DNA of 64,000 nucleotides from Bradyrhizobium sp. CCBAU 53338 (GCF_015291665.1 NZ_CP030048.1:6669501-6733500), one strand, 5' to 3'. Positions 52,471 to 61,654 are shown, counted from the first letter of the stretch. Translations and numbers: made by a program. Notes: generated from the letters alone by a model not told the origin.

Positions 52471-52920
52471 ATGAGGGTATTCCGAGCTTTTCGATTGAAG
52501 CGTCTCGTTTTCGCGTTGCTGGCGTCGGTGTCCTCCCCGGTTACAGCGGCCGACTATCTGGGGAAGGTGCTCGCGGTTTCCGACGGAGACACCTTCACCA
52601 TGAAATCCGGATCGGCAACGGTGCGCGTTCGGGTATGCGGCATCGACGCGCCGGAACGTGGACAGCCGGGCTACGGCCAAGCCGCCGGCGTGCTATCGAA
52701 CATGATCGAAGGCAAGATGGTCCACTGTCTCCAGGTCGGCGAAGGCACCCCGTGCGACGGTCGGTCGAAACCGATGAGCCGAGACCGCATCGTCGCGCAG
52801 TGCTTTCTCGGCGACCTCGACATTGCCGAGGCTATGGTGAAATCCCGGACTGCATGCGACTGGCCGAAATTCTCGGGCGATCGCTACAAGATCGACGATG
52901 CCGCGTGTTCTAGAAGGTAG
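52471..52920 (+). CDS. Exported thermonuclease-like (SNase) protein
   Basis: A 149-residue protein with a signal peptide (ALLASVSSPVTAA) and an SNase-type OB fold: LGKVLAVSDGDTFTMKSGSA, VRVCGIDAPERGQPGYGQAA and RDRIVAQCFLGDLDIAEAMV. The usual catalytic Arg-Glu pair is partly retained (APERGQ). Several Cys residues could form disulfides in the periplasm. It starts 12 bases after the UDG-like gene. Confidence 0.8.
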   Translation: MRVFRAFRLKRLVFALLASVSSPVTAADYLGKVLAVSDGDTFTMKSGSATVRVRVCGIDAPERGQPGYGQAAGVLSNMIEGKMVHCLQVGEGTPCDGRSKPMSRDRIVAQCFLGDLDIAEAMVKSRTACDWPKFSGDRYKIDDAACSRR

Positions 52921-52968
52921 GACGGACCGCAAAGCCCGTACCGGCAGGTACTGTGAAAAGGAGCATCG

Positions 52969-53526
52969 ATGGCACTTTCCAGATTATACGACGAAGCCCT
53001 TGTCTACGCGTCCGATCTTCATCGGACACAGATCAGAAAAGGGAGCGGCACGCCGTACATCGCCCACCTGTTGAGCGTCTCCAGCCGCGTGTTGTCCGCC
53101 GGCGGGACGGAGGTTCAGGCCATCGCCGGCCTTCTCCATGACGCCGCGGAGGATCAAGGAGGCCAAGCAACGCTCGACGAGGTCAGGCAAAGGTTCGGTG
53201 GTGACGTAGCGCAGATCGTGGCCGACTGCACCGATTCCTGGGTCGAGCCGAAGCCGGCTTGGCGTCCGCGGAAGGAAGCCTATCTTTCGCTGCTGCCGAA
53301 AAAGGCACCCTCGTCGTTGCTCGTATCTCTTGCTGACAAGGTCGACAATGCAGAGGCGATTCTGAACGACTATCGCAACATCGGCGACGAATTGTGGGGC
53401 CGCTTCACAGGTGGGCGCGACGGGACCGTTTGGTATTACCGGGAGCTCAGTAGAATTTTCGAGGTGGTCATGCCTTGCGCTCTGGCTCGGCAACTCGCGA
53501 TGACGGTCTCTCATTTTCCAGACTGA
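52969..53526 (+). CDS. HD-domain hydrolase, RelA/SpoT-type fold
   Basis: A 185-residue stand-alone HD protein. GTPYIAHLLSVSSRVLSAGG precedes the HD pair in AGLLHDAAED, and LADKVDNAEAILNDYR supplies the later Asp. This is the layout of small (p)ppGpp- or nucleotide-hydrolysing HD proteins. The substrate is unknown. It has a ribosome site (AAAAGGAG) and follows the nuclease gene by 48 bases. Confidence 0.8.
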   Translation: MALSRLYDEALVYASDLHRTQIRKGSGTPYIAHLLSVSSRVLSAGGTEVQAIAGLLHDAAEDQGGQATLDEVRQRFGGDVAQIVADCTDSWVEPKPAWRPRKEAYLSLLPKKAPSSLLVSLADKVDNAEAILNDYRNIGDELWGRFTGGRDGTVWYYRELSRIFEVVMPCALARQLAMTVSHFPD

Positions 53527-53629
53527 CAAATTCGGCTCGATGCCGTCGGTAACTCAACTAAGAGATGATAAAACGAAGCGTTGCAATTAGTGTGCTGATC
53601 GAATATTGAGGTGCTTGAAGGATATCAAG

Positions 53630-53836
53630 ATGGACGAAGAACTGTCACCGTTCATTCAGCTGCAGGGATTGAGGCTACTTCGTGCCTTTCTCTGCATCGA
53701 GAACCCGGCTCATCGGCTCTCCGTCATCGAACTGGCGGAGCGGTTTGCGGGAGAAGAGGCCATAAGCGCCACTTCAAGATCAAACGGCCGCACAGCTGAC
53801 GTGATCACCTTTCCCAACGCATCCCCGGCATCCTGA
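53630..53836 (+). CDS. Small protein of unknown function, 68 residues
   Basis: ATG 53630 with GAAGGA upstream gives MDEELSPFIQLQGLRLLRAF, then LCIENPAHRLSVIELAERFA and a low-complexity tail. The core is similar in style to short alphaproteobacterial proteins seen next to regulatory genes, but no family is assigned. It is followed by a second tiny gene 14 bases later. Confidence 0.5.
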   Translation: MDEELSPFIQLQGLRLLRAFLCIENPAHRLSVIELAERFAGEEAISATSRSNGRTADVITFPNASPAS

Positions 53837-53850
53837 TTTTCGGATTGGAA

Positions 53851-53988
53851 ATGCGCCGAACCGCGACTGGGGTTCGCCTGGAACCCATCCCAACCTGTCC
53901 ACGGTGCAAGAAGGCCATGACCTTGGCGTCTCCGGAAAAGGGTAAGGGGCCGCCAGTGTGGCGATGTTTCAAATGCGAGGCCGACTGA
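53851..53988 (+). CDS. Tiny zinc-ribbon protein, 45 residues
   Basis: From ATG 53851 the frame reads MRRTATGVRLEPIPTCPRCK, then KKAMTLASPEKGKGPPVWRC and FKCEAD before TGA 53986-53988. Two CxxC pairs (CPRC and CFKC) form a zinc ribbon. It is similar in type to the protein at 33851. Its size and clear motif make it a likely real gene. Confidence 0.6.
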   Translation: MRRTATGVRLEPIPTCPRCKKAMTLASPEKGKGPPVWRCFKCEAD

Positions 53989-54134
53989 CGCTTCCTTCTT
54001 GAAACTCCGCGGCTTACCGGCTGAGAGCGGTTCATGCCAATAAATCACGGCATTTTATCGATTCCTGTAATCCTGCCGAGAGGCCAGATGGATAGATTGG
54101 CGCTCTTTTCGGACGCGAATGACCGGAGCGCCAA

Positions 54135-55127
54135 TTGCAACGACAAATCATCCTTGCAGCCGCCATTGCTATTCAGATTAGTTGCGCTCACGCCGGCACG
54201 ACAGACGACCCCGGCGCGACGGACTGCAAGCAGTTCGCGGAGACGCGACTATGCATCCGGCTTGGTGAAGACCCTTCCAGGCAGGTCGAATTGCCTAAAC
54301 CGGTCGCCGCCTACGTCAAGGACATCGTCGAGACCTGTACCGCGGTCGGCGGCAAGCCGGTTGCAGGCCCCAAGATCGAGCACGATCGCCTCGTCTCCGG
54401 GCCCGAATTCTGGTCGGTCAGCGATGCCACGCTGACCTGCGAGGGAGCTTTGTCGATCTTTTCAGGCCCCCACGGATCGGACGTGGCGGCCTTTGTGGCC
54501 TTGCCTGATGGAAATCTGAAGCGGTTCACGATCCAGGGCACCTTCGGCATGAGAACAGAAGACGTCGCAAATTCGTCGAAGCTCTGGCTGGCGGTGAGCG
54601 GTGCGAATTGCGGCCAGAAGGGTGACGTTGCCACCGCTTCGCAAATCGCCTGCGAACGCGATCTCGTGTGGGATCGGACGACGCAGAAACTCGATTTTGC
54701 GCCGCTGTCGCGGGCGATCTTTGCCAGCAGGGTGGTCAGCCCGAAGCCGGCGCCGCGCGACCCCCCACGCTTCTACCAACCGGCCGTTCACAACGGATCG
54801 GAAATGCGCGTGAATGAATGGGATGACGGCCGGATCGAGATCGTTTACGTCGCGCCGCGCCCCGATCTTCATGTCGCGGAAGGCACGGTCCTATTCCGCG
54901 GAACCGCCAAGGGCCGGCGCTATGCCGGCACCGCGTACACCTTCAAGCCCGGCTGCGAGCCCGCGCCCTACCCGGTGTCGGGTGCCAGAGACGACAAAAG
55001 GGACATCATCGTTCTTACCGGCCCCGCGACGGGCAGGATCCCGAACTCGTGCGAACTCACGTTTGGGTCTATGCAGTCGAAGAACGCAAGGCTCGTGTTC
55101 GACGTTCGCATCGACGGCGACGAGTAG
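54135..55127 (+). CDS. Exported protein of unknown function
   Basis: A 330-residue protein from TTG 54135, seven bases after GGAG. A signal peptide (QIILAAAIAIQISCAHA) is followed by a Cys-containing mature part (CKQFAETRLCIRLGEDPSRQ) and a long beta-rich region with EMRVNEWDDGRIEIVYVAPR. No family is recognised. It may be periplasmic. Low homology prospects; the start codon is non-ATG but well supported. Confidence 0.6.
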   Translation: MQRQIILAAAIAIQISCAHAGTTDDPGATDCKQFAETRLCIRLGEDPSRQVELPKPVAAYVKDIVETCTAVGGKPVAGPKIEHDRLVSGPEFWSVSDATLTCEGALSIFSGPHGSDVAAFVALPDGNLKRFTIQGTFGMRTEDVANSSKLWLAVSGANCGQKGDVATASQIACERDLVWDRTTQKLDFAPLSRAIFASRVVSPKPAPRDPPRFYQPAVHNGSEMRVNEWDDGRIEIVYVAPRPDLHVAEGTVLFRGTAKGRRYAGTAYTFKPGCEPAPYPVSGARDDKRDIIVLTGPATGRIPNSCELTFGSMQSKNARLVFDVRIDGDE

Positions 55128-55284
55128 AAGCCGCCCCCGTCTCGTGAATTAACATCTGTTCAAAGGCCTGTCTGACGATTTTGACCTCTGACTTACCAGC
55201 CTTGGCCAGATGGATAGTCCGTCACGTTCAATTCTAAATATCGCTCCAACAAGGCCGTAAGCGCCCTGTGCTTAGTTTGCCATC

Positions 55285-56880
55285 ATGCAATTGCTCGATA
55301 AACGGCCATCCGCGCCAAATGCCATAGCCGCCGTCAAAGACTCGCTTGATCAGCGGATTGACCGCATCTTTGACGGAAACACTGCAAGCACGCCAGAGCG
55401 GAAGTCTAGCGAGAGCGGCGCACTCCGAAGTGAGGCAGTGATCACGCTCTCTTTGGGCTGGTGGCGAACAAGTCAATCCAGTTTCGGGGCCTTTCACCCA
55501 AGTGATTCTGATTACTGCCGTGACTTCGCCGACCTGGATCAGATTTCTTGCGAAGATCTGAACGCGGCTATAGCCAACCCAGCCGAAGCTGCAGCGCTTC
55601 AGAGAAACTGGCAAGGTCAAGCCCTATCGCTTCTAGCAAAGCACGGCACCAAATTTGACGTCAGGCAGTGGCCAGCGAGATGGCATTACCACGAACGTTG
55701 CGCGGGCTGCTACGGCGAGGGAAAGGTACTTTGCATGTCTTGCTATGGCGGCAAGACACAGTGCAGCTCTTGTGGTGGCCGCCGGGGCGAGCATCGCACC
55801 GAGCCGACCATGACAGCGCCCGGCGTTTATCGCCAGGTTTGGATTACTTGTCTTTCCTGCAACGGCCATGGAACGACCACTTGTTCTTTTTGCCGGGGCT
55901 CTTGCCGCACCACCTGCTTTGGCTGTTACGGACACGGCTACTCGACCCACACATTCGAGGCCAAGATCACGGCCGGGGTTGAGGTCGCGCACGGATTTTA
56001 CGGTGATAATACCGACGTGGCGGGAGACATGGCAAAGCTCCCGCTTGACACCCTTTTCGAGCAATCCAATCTTTCTCCCATTCAGGCCGAACCGCTGAAC
56101 GGTGGTGTTCGTTTCCGCGTTTCAGCGGAGACGGCGTATCATGTCCGTGCCTACGACATCGATGGGTGGGAGTTCCAGTTTTGCGCTGTCGGTCATGACA
56201 ATCTCATACCCGCCATGCCCCCGATCCTGGACCATGTTCTTGGCGATCTCTCCGCGCGTATCCTGTCAGAAAAAAGTCCCGCCCGGATTCAGGCCCTGAC
56301 ATCAGAGAGCGCAATCACGCGAGACATCCTGCAGGCAATTGGCGGAATTGACGGATGTAACCTGGCCAACGTCAGGCGAAGCTACGAAAGCTCAATGTCG
56401 TCGGACCTATTCGAGAAGGTCAGTGCAGCCGTAAAACGCGGTTATGATGGCGTAGCCGGTGCGCGCGGTCGCAAGATTTGGTTGAGGAACACGGTCATAA
56501 CCAATGTCGGGTTATTCTCGCTTTACAAGACAGGAGCGTCGGCGGCGCTCGTGAAGTTGACAGGCCAACAGCCAACCCCAGCCGTGCAAACGGGCGCTCT
56601 GATCTTGTTGGCTCTGGCGCTCCTCGTCATCACCTGGACATCGGCTCGCTCCTCAGCCCTTAGAGAAGCCAAGAAACTGATCTCGCCGGATGTCACCGTC
56701 CACCCAGGGCTCGGTTGGGCGCCAGGAGGCGCAATTCTGGCGACATGCGCGACTGTCGTGTACCTGTTTGCAACGATGCAAACGCCCCCGATCGCTAGCA
56801 GCGTTCGCGCGTCGACTCCCGCCACGCATGACGCTCGCGCCAACACTCCGAGGTCGGCCATGATAGCAGGCAATCGGTAG
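55285..56880 (+). CDS. Membrane protein with a DnaJ-type zinc-finger region and no J domain
   Basis: A 531-residue protein. Residues about 140-210 carry repeated CxxCxGxG-like units (CAGCYGEGKVLCMSCYGGKT, CSSCGGRRG, CLSCNGHGTTTCSFCRGSCR, CFGCYGHG), the cysteine-rich zinc fold of DnaJ and disulfide-isomerase chaperones. The N-terminus lacks a J domain. The C-terminus has two or three hydrophobic helices (ALILLALALLVITW; AILATCATVVYLFATM). A chaperone-like or zinc-sensing membrane function is possible; the partner is unknown. It is adjacent to another exported protein gene at 56970. Confidence 0.75.
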   Translation: MQLLDKRPSAPNAIAAVKDSLDQRIDRIFDGNTASTPERKSSESGALRSEAVITLSLGWWRTSQSSFGAFHPSDSDYCRDFADLDQISCEDLNAAIANPAEAAALQRNWQGQALSLLAKHGTKFDVRQWPARWHYHERCAGCYGEGKVLCMSCYGGKTQCSSCGGRRGEHRTEPTMTAPGVYRQVWITCLSCNGHGTTTCSFCRGSCRTTCFGCYGHGYSTHTFEAKITAGVEVAHGFYGDNTDVAGDMAKLPLDTLFEQSNLSPIQAEPLNGGVRFRVSAETAYHVRAYDIDGWEFQFCAVGHDNLIPAMPPILDHVLGDLSARILSEKSPARIQALTSESAITRDILQAIGGIDGCNLANVRRSYESSMSSDLFEKVSAAVKRGYDGVAGARGRKIWLRNTVITNVGLFSLYKTGASAALVKLTGQQPTPAVQTGALILLALALLVITWTSARSSALREAKKLISPDVTVHPGLGWAPGGAILATCATVVYLFATMQTPPIASSVRASTPATHDARANTPRSAMIAGNR

Positions 56881-56969
56881 CAGATCCTTAGACGGTTTTT
56901 TGGACGTGCTGCAGTATCATGCGCGGCGAATCATTCTCTCTTGCTATTTTGTTTGAGAACCTCACTTCT

Positions 56970-58649
56970 ATGAAACGTTTGACGCTGGCTGGCTTCGCCC
57001 TCCTGATCCTTCAAAGCATCTCCGCCAATGCCTCCAGTCTGGAGACGATATCGAGGCTATCCTGCTCCGATGTATCGCAATCTGCGGTCGCCAGACAATC
57101 TTGGTCGGCCAACGGGGCGCCGTATGGCGTGCCACTTGCGGAATGGCGCCAGGATGAATTTGCCCAGCTCCGCGGCCGGGTCGCCGAGTGCGCCCGGCAG
57201 TCTGGCACCGATTCCCGCGGGCTCATCGCCTACCTGCAACGTCTTGAAGGCATGACCCGCCTTCAAAGCGCAGCGGGCGACCGCGCGCAGCGCCAGACGA
57301 GCGTCGATGAGGCGCATCGGCGCAGTCAGGCTCTCAACGAGAGCATGGAGCAGGCTCAAAAGGACCAGCGGGCTGCTCGGGACGCTGAGATGGACGTCGA
57401 ACGGGGTATTGTGGCCAAGGTGGAGGCCTTCACTTCGGCAAGCGAGCTGAAGTCGTTTTGCTCAGAAACGTGGAAATCCCAGCTTCCGGAGACCACCCGC
57501 GTGGATGTGGCCGTCGCGTGCAAATCCAAGCTGTCTCAGCTCGCCATCGCCGAGCAGGAGAATGCGGAGGCCCGTAAGGCTCAGACGTCAGCCGCGCAGC
57601 TATCGGAGTTGATCCGGAAGGTTCGGGAGATGCCGGCAACCCAGGAGACCGCCCGGCACTTGCAGTATCTGCGCTCCGACAATCACTACCGTCCTCCGTC
57701 CCTCACATTCCAGGATCAGAACAGCTACATCGATGCGATCGACAGCAGGCTGGGCGAGATCGGCAGCCGGTTGACCGACGCGGCCTGTGCAGGCGTCGTC
57801 TCGAAAATAGCGGTACCCCAGGAGTTGCGTGATGCCCTCGTGGTTGATGGCCTCGCAGGCGTCTCACTGACCTACTTTCTTTGTGGCCCGGCGCTGACGA
57901 CAAGGAACGTATCCGTCCGACTTGGGCAGCGAGATCTCGTCGAAGTTAAGGTCGAATCCGCCACGCTGACGTTCGCGCGCCGTCGCTTCCTGCCGGATCG
58001 CAAGATCGACGTGGCGCTCGACTCGCCGATTCAAGGAGGCGTCAATGCCCTCGTGCTGACTGGCGCGTCCGACGGAGCAAAACCGCTCGCGATCGGGAAT
58101 CCCAATTTTTTCGTCATCAACTTCTATTCGCAATTTACGCCGCAACTGGACGAATTCTTGAAGCAGTCCTCCAATTCTAATGCCGCTGGGGACCAATTCG
58201 TGCGCGTGGAATGTCAGATGGGCGAGTGCATCTGGTCGGCTCTGTCGGATAAGAAGGTCGTCAAAGAGCTGCCGAACGGAAAACTTGTCGAAGCGCTTTT
58301 GCGAGAATGCGACGTCAGGTATGAGGACGACTTTCCAGAGCATTACACATGCCGCGATGCCGAGACTTCGAAGGCGCAGTACGCGGCCTTCTGCAGCACC
58401 AAGTTTCCAAGTATCGCGTACAAGGATGGCAATCGCTGGCAACGGACGCGACTGTCGATCTCGTCGGATGGGGTCTTCGGGTACAACAGCGGCTTGATCG
58501 CTCGATATCTGCGCATATGCCACGACAAAGTCAGCGGTCCAAAAGACCTCGATACGGTGGTTGAAGAGTTTGGCTATAAAAGCCGCGTCGAGGCTCTCGG
58601 AGACAACGTGCAGGACTCCGTGGATGATGTCTCCAAGCTGGTGGAGTAG
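56970..58649 (+). CDS. Exported coiled-coil protein of unknown function
   Basis: A 559-residue protein from ATG 56970 with a signal peptide (RLTLAGFALLILQSISANA). Residues about 110-210 are a long charged coiled coil (AHRRSQALNESMEQAQKDQR, AEQENAEARKAQTSAAQLSE). The C-terminal half is globular and contains several Cys (CGPALTTRNV, CQMGECIW, CDVRYEDDFPEHYTC). No family is recognised. It follows the zinc-finger membrane protein gene on the same strand and may form a unit with it. Confidence 0.6.
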   Translation: MKRLTLAGFALLILQSISANASSLETISRLSCSDVSQSAVARQSWSANGAPYGVPLAEWRQDEFAQLRGRVAECARQSGTDSRGLIAYLQRLEGMTRLQSAAGDRAQRQTSVDEAHRRSQALNESMEQAQKDQRAARDAEMDVERGIVAKVEAFTSASELKSFCSETWKSQLPETTRVDVAVACKSKLSQLAIAEQENAEARKAQTSAAQLSELIRKVREMPATQETARHLQYLRSDNHYRPPSLTFQDQNSYIDAIDSRLGEIGSRLTDAACAGVVSKIAVPQELRDALVVDGLAGVSLTYFLCGPALTTRNVSVRLGQRDLVEVKVESATLTFARRRFLPDRKIDVALDSPIQGGVNALVLTGASDGAKPLAIGNPNFFVINFYSQFTPQLDEFLKQSSNSNAAGDQFVRVECQMGECIWSALSDKKVVKELPNGKLVEALLRECDVRYEDDFPEHYTCRDAETSKAQYAAFCSTKFPSIAYKDGNRWQRTRLSISSDGVFGYNSGLIARYLRICHDKVSGPKDLDTVVEEFGYKSRVEALGDNVQDSVDDVSKLVE

Positions 58650-58803
58650 GCCTGCTGTTCACCGGATAGCGAGAGTTGTCAGAACTGCTGAAGGAATAGA
58701 TATATAGCAATTTCATAGAGTTATTTGACACATATTCGATCTCCTCTAGTGTGATTTGCGGGACCTGCGGATCGCCGCGATTGCAAACACCAAGGAGTTG
58801 TCA

Positions 58804-59475
58804 GTGACTTTCGATATGAACAATTATCTTCCCGTCGAGCCCGACTTTTTTGCTGGCTCTGCTGTCGAAGTGGCTCAGAAGGCGGTCGGGTGCCTCGTGA
58901 TCTTCACTGATCTTCGTCGCAAGACCGACAGCGGGATTATCATTGTCGAGGACGAAGCCTACGACGAGACCGATATGGCCTCGCATTGTCATCCTGGGGC
59001 AGCAGCGCAGCGCCGTAACCGCAGCTCCTCGATGCTGCTCCCGCATGGCCACGTCTACATCCACCACGACAGGGGAATGCCATGTCTTAACCTGGTCTGC
59101 GGGGAAGAGGGATTTGGCAGCGCAATCCTGATCAGAGCAGGGATGCCCGTGATCGGAATTGATGCGATGGCAGAGCGACGCTCCGCCCATCCATCAGCGG
59201 ATCGCGCGATCCGCGGCCGTGCTTCAGGGTTCGAACGCAAGCTTTGCAACGGACCTGCAAAGCTGGGCGAGGCACTCGGGCTTTACCCAGAGCTCGATGG
59301 AGCCTCGCTCTTTAAGTCACCCTTCCGCGTCTTGCGCCCGATTGAGCCGGTGACCAACCTGCTCAATGGACGTCGCATCAACATCTCCAAGGACGCCGAG
59401 CGTCCGTGGCGCTGGGGCCACCCTGGCTACCGCGAATGGCTTAGTGCGCCATTTCCGTCGGTGGTGGACGCGTGA
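58804..59475 (+). CDS. 3-methyladenine DNA glycosylase, Mpg/AAG family
   Basis: A 223-residue protein starting at GTG 58804, with AAGGAG at 58792-58797. Mpg signatures are GIIIVEDEAYDETDMASH (catalytic Glu), HGHVYIHHDRGMPCLNLVCG and ILIRAGMPVIGIDAM. It excises alkylated purines. Some loop residues differ from well-studied AAG enzymes (HHDRG in place of HFIYG-like), so its substrate range may differ. It overlaps the agmatine-deiminase-family gene by GTGA. Confidence 0.8.
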   Translation: MTFDMNNYLPVEPDFFAGSAVEVAQKAVGCLVIFTDLRRKTDSGIIIVEDEAYDETDMASHCHPGAAAQRRNRSSSMLLPHGHVYIHHDRGMPCLNLVCGEEGFGSAILIRAGMPVIGIDAMAERRSAHPSADRAIRGRASGFERKLCNGPAKLGEALGLYPELDGASLFKSPFRVLRPIEPVTNLLNGRRINISKDAERPWRWGHPGYREWLSAPFPSVVDA

Positions 59476-60449
59476 GAGGAAATCATGAGATCCGCATTCC
59501 TGCCGATCACGAGCCTCACGCCTGCACGATTATGGCGTGGGCAGTGCACCGGGAATGGGGAGCCGAAAAGGAGCAGGTCGAATGCGAGCTCGATGGTGTG
59601 ATCCGGGCTATCGCGGAGTACGAGCCTATAAAACTACTGACCACTCCGAACCTGGTACCGGCGGCGCGGGCTCGGAAATTCGGGCCCGAGGTCGAGATCG
59701 TACCGGCGCCGGTCGACGATATCTGGATGCGTGATATCGCGCCGGTGTTCGCAAAGCGCGGGGCCGAAACGATCACGATCGACTTCAACTTCAACGCCTG
59801 GGACAATTCTCGGCGCGGCCGCGCGGGCGACCGCCTGGCGCGCACGCATGACTTCGGCGTTCCGGTGATCAGAACGCCATTCGTTGCCGAGGGAGGAGCG
59901 TTCATCACCGACGGTAAAGGGCGCGCCGTCGCGACGCGGAGCTGCCTTCTGTCGCGCAACCCACACCTGGATGAAACGGCAATCACCGAGGGCTTTGGCT
60001 GCGTTGGCATTCGGGATGTGATCTGGCTTGACGGTGACGGGACCGAGCCGATCACCACCGGACATCCGGACGGTTACCTGGCCTTCCTGCCGAACGGCGA
60101 GTTGCTGGTCGAAGTTATCGCTTCAGGACCGGGAAGCAGGCGACGCGAGCGCGACGTCGGAATGCTGCGGCAATTGTGCACGGACGGAAAGCTGAAGGGC
60201 GTCAAAGCGTTTGAGGTGGTCCCGGATGCCTCGGCTGGCAGCGCGATGATGGCTGCGACCTACATGAACCTGTTCGTCACCGCTGGCGCTGTCCTCACGT
60301 CGGCATTTGGCGAGACTCAAAACGACCTGCGAGCCAAACTGGAGCTGGAGCGCCTTTTCCCGGGGCGGGCAGTCCGCATGTTGGACCTGAGGACGATACT
60401 CAATGGTGGCGGCGGCATCAGGTGCCTGACCCAGCCAGTGCCGGTCTGA
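59472..60449 (+). CDS. Agmatine deiminase / peptidyl-arginine deiminase family protein
   Basis: A 325-residue protein from GTG 59472. Catalytic motifs are VDDIWMRDIAP (Asp, Trp, Arg-Asp), FVAEGGAF, the His/Asp in TTGHPDGYLAFLPNGELLVE, and the nucleophile Cys in LNGGGGIRCLTQP. It hydrolyses a guanidino group (agmatine to N-carbamoylputrescine in the known members). Coupling to a DNA glycosylase gene is unexpected and unexplained. Confidence 0.85.
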   Translation: MRGNHEIRIPADHEPHACTIMAWAVHREWGAEKEQVECELDGVIRAIAEYEPIKLLTTPNLVPAARARKFGPEVEIVPAPVDDIWMRDIAPVFAKRGAETITIDFNFNAWDNSRRGRAGDRLARTHDFGVPVIRTPFVAEGGAFITDGKGRAVATRSCLLSRNPHLDETAITEGFGCVGIRDVIWLDGDGTEPITTGHPDGYLAFLPNGELLVEVIASGPGSRRRERDVGMLRQLCTDGKLKGVKAFEVVPDASAGSAMMAATYMNLFVTAGAVLTSAFGETQNDLRAKLELERLFPGRAVRMLDLRTILNGGGGIRCLTQPVPV

Positions 60450-60503
60450 TGCTTCCTCTATCGCGGGAGCGGTATAAACAACGTTGTGTGATCGACTTTC
60501 AAC

Positions 60504-61304
60504 ATGGACCCTTCATCAATGGATAATGAGGCGGGCCTGTACGTTGCCCGGGCGAGCGAGGGCCAACCTGAGTTTTTGACCGACGTCGCTTCCGTCAGGG
60601 CGGCAATCAGGGCAGGCAAACCATACTACGTGTACGTTCTCCACAGGCCCGATGGTCGGCCGTTCTACGTTGGCAAGGGCGTGAACTTGCGAGTGCTCGA
60701 TCATGAGGCGGAAGCACGCAATACGACCCGCCTGACCCACAAGCTGAACGTGATCCGAAGCCTCTTTCGATTGAAAGTGTCTATCCACTATCACTTGGAC
60801 AGCTTTTTTGAGGACGAAGCGGAGGCACTTGCCCGAGAGCGCCAGCTGATCCAGATCATCGGCCGCCATGACCTCGGGACTGGACCTCTCACGAACCAGA
60901 CCGACGGCGGGGAAGGCACCTCCAATCCGTCGGAAGAATCCCGTCAACGACGTCGGGAATCGCTCTGGGGCGATGCTGCTGACCCCGAGCGGCAGATCGC
61001 GAACAACTATTTTAGAAAACTCGCCACCGTCGAATCGGTCACCCTGAAACCAACATCGACCTGGCGCAGCGCCACCGCGCTACGCAGGAACCGCACCGTC
61101 CTCAAGATGACATCGCGCCAGGCAGCGACCCTGGCCGCCAGTGCCATCCAGAACCGCATCCTGCTGGAGCCGGGCGCCCTGATTCCGAGGCGGCTTCATG
61201 TGGAAGGCCTCGAATTCATCATCGAGAACGGCGTGGGAAACGACGTACGCGTCCGGCGAAGGCCCCGCGCAAACCGTTTTTGGCGGAAGGCTGATCGCGC
61301 TTAG
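60504..61304 (+). CDS. GIY-YIG domain protein
   Basis: A 266-residue protein. A GIY-YIG-type nuclease domain begins YYVYVLHRPDGRPFYVGKGV with the later VLDHEAEA and EDEAEALARERQLI (catalytic Glu region), the layout of LEM-3/SegH-like nucleases. The C-terminus is basic. The role could be DNA repair or defence; targets are unknown. Its stop overlaps a remnant of an IS66 transposase tail at 61300. Confidence 0.75.
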   Translation: MDPSSMDNEAGLYVARASEGQPEFLTDVASVRAAIRAGKPYYVYVLHRPDGRPFYVGKGVNLRVLDHEAEARNTTRLTHKLNVIRSLFRLKVSIHYHLDSFFEDEAEALARERQLIQIIGRHDLGTGPLTNQTDGGEGTSNPSEESRQRRRESLWGDAADPERQIANNYFRKLATVESVTLKPTSTWRSATALRRNRTVLKMTSRQAATLAASAIQNRILLEPGALIPRRLHVEGLEFIIENGVGNDVRVRRRPRANRFWRKADRA

Positions 61305-61331
61305 GCGGCCTGAGCGATGCTTTGAGTGTGC
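61300..61331 (-). pseudogene. Remnant of an IS66 tnpC 3' end
   Basis: The minus-strand sequence encodes HTQSIAQAA and a stop (61301-61303), nearly the same as the end of the intact IS66 transposase at 61753 (PQSVAHAA). DNA identity is high over about 30 bases. This points to an earlier IS66 copy, or to a target of deletion or rearrangement, next to the intact one. Confidence 0.5.
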
Positions 61332-61402
61332 GGATTGCAGACGATCCGAGTATTCTCCGAGCGGCGTCTAATAGTTGCTCGGGGCTTTGGCCCTTCTCGC
61401 GC

Positions 61403-61654
61403 TCATCGCGGTCTACTACTTCGGTTAGGAATGAACGGACCCGTCTCCCGGATCTGGCGAGCCACGCGCTCCAACAGATCCGGGAGCGCAAGCATCGTAT
61501 CCATGTCGGCCTGACACGAGAAACCGTTGCCGTGCTCGCCGCCCATCACGATCAGCAGCACGCCGCCGCTTTGTGGGATCTCCCCACCACCGAGGCCGAC
61601 CTTCTCGCGGATCTCGCGGCATAGCTCGTCATATTTGCCCTTTCCCAAGGTCAT
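61403..61654 (-). CDS. Small protein of unknown function, 83 residues
   Basis: ATG 61654 gives MTLGKGKYDELCREIREKVG, LLIVMGGEHGNGFSCQADMD and TMLALPDLLERVARQIRETG. Such short proteins with an 'IVxGGxHGxGFSCQAD' segment recur in bradyrhizobia; the function is unknown. It lies between the IS66 tail remnant and the intact IS66 element. Confidence 0.6.
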   Translation of the reverse strand: MTLGKGKYDELCREIREKVGLGGGEIPQSGGVLLIVMGGEHGNGFSCQADMDTMLALPDLLERVARQIRETGPFIPNRSSRPR

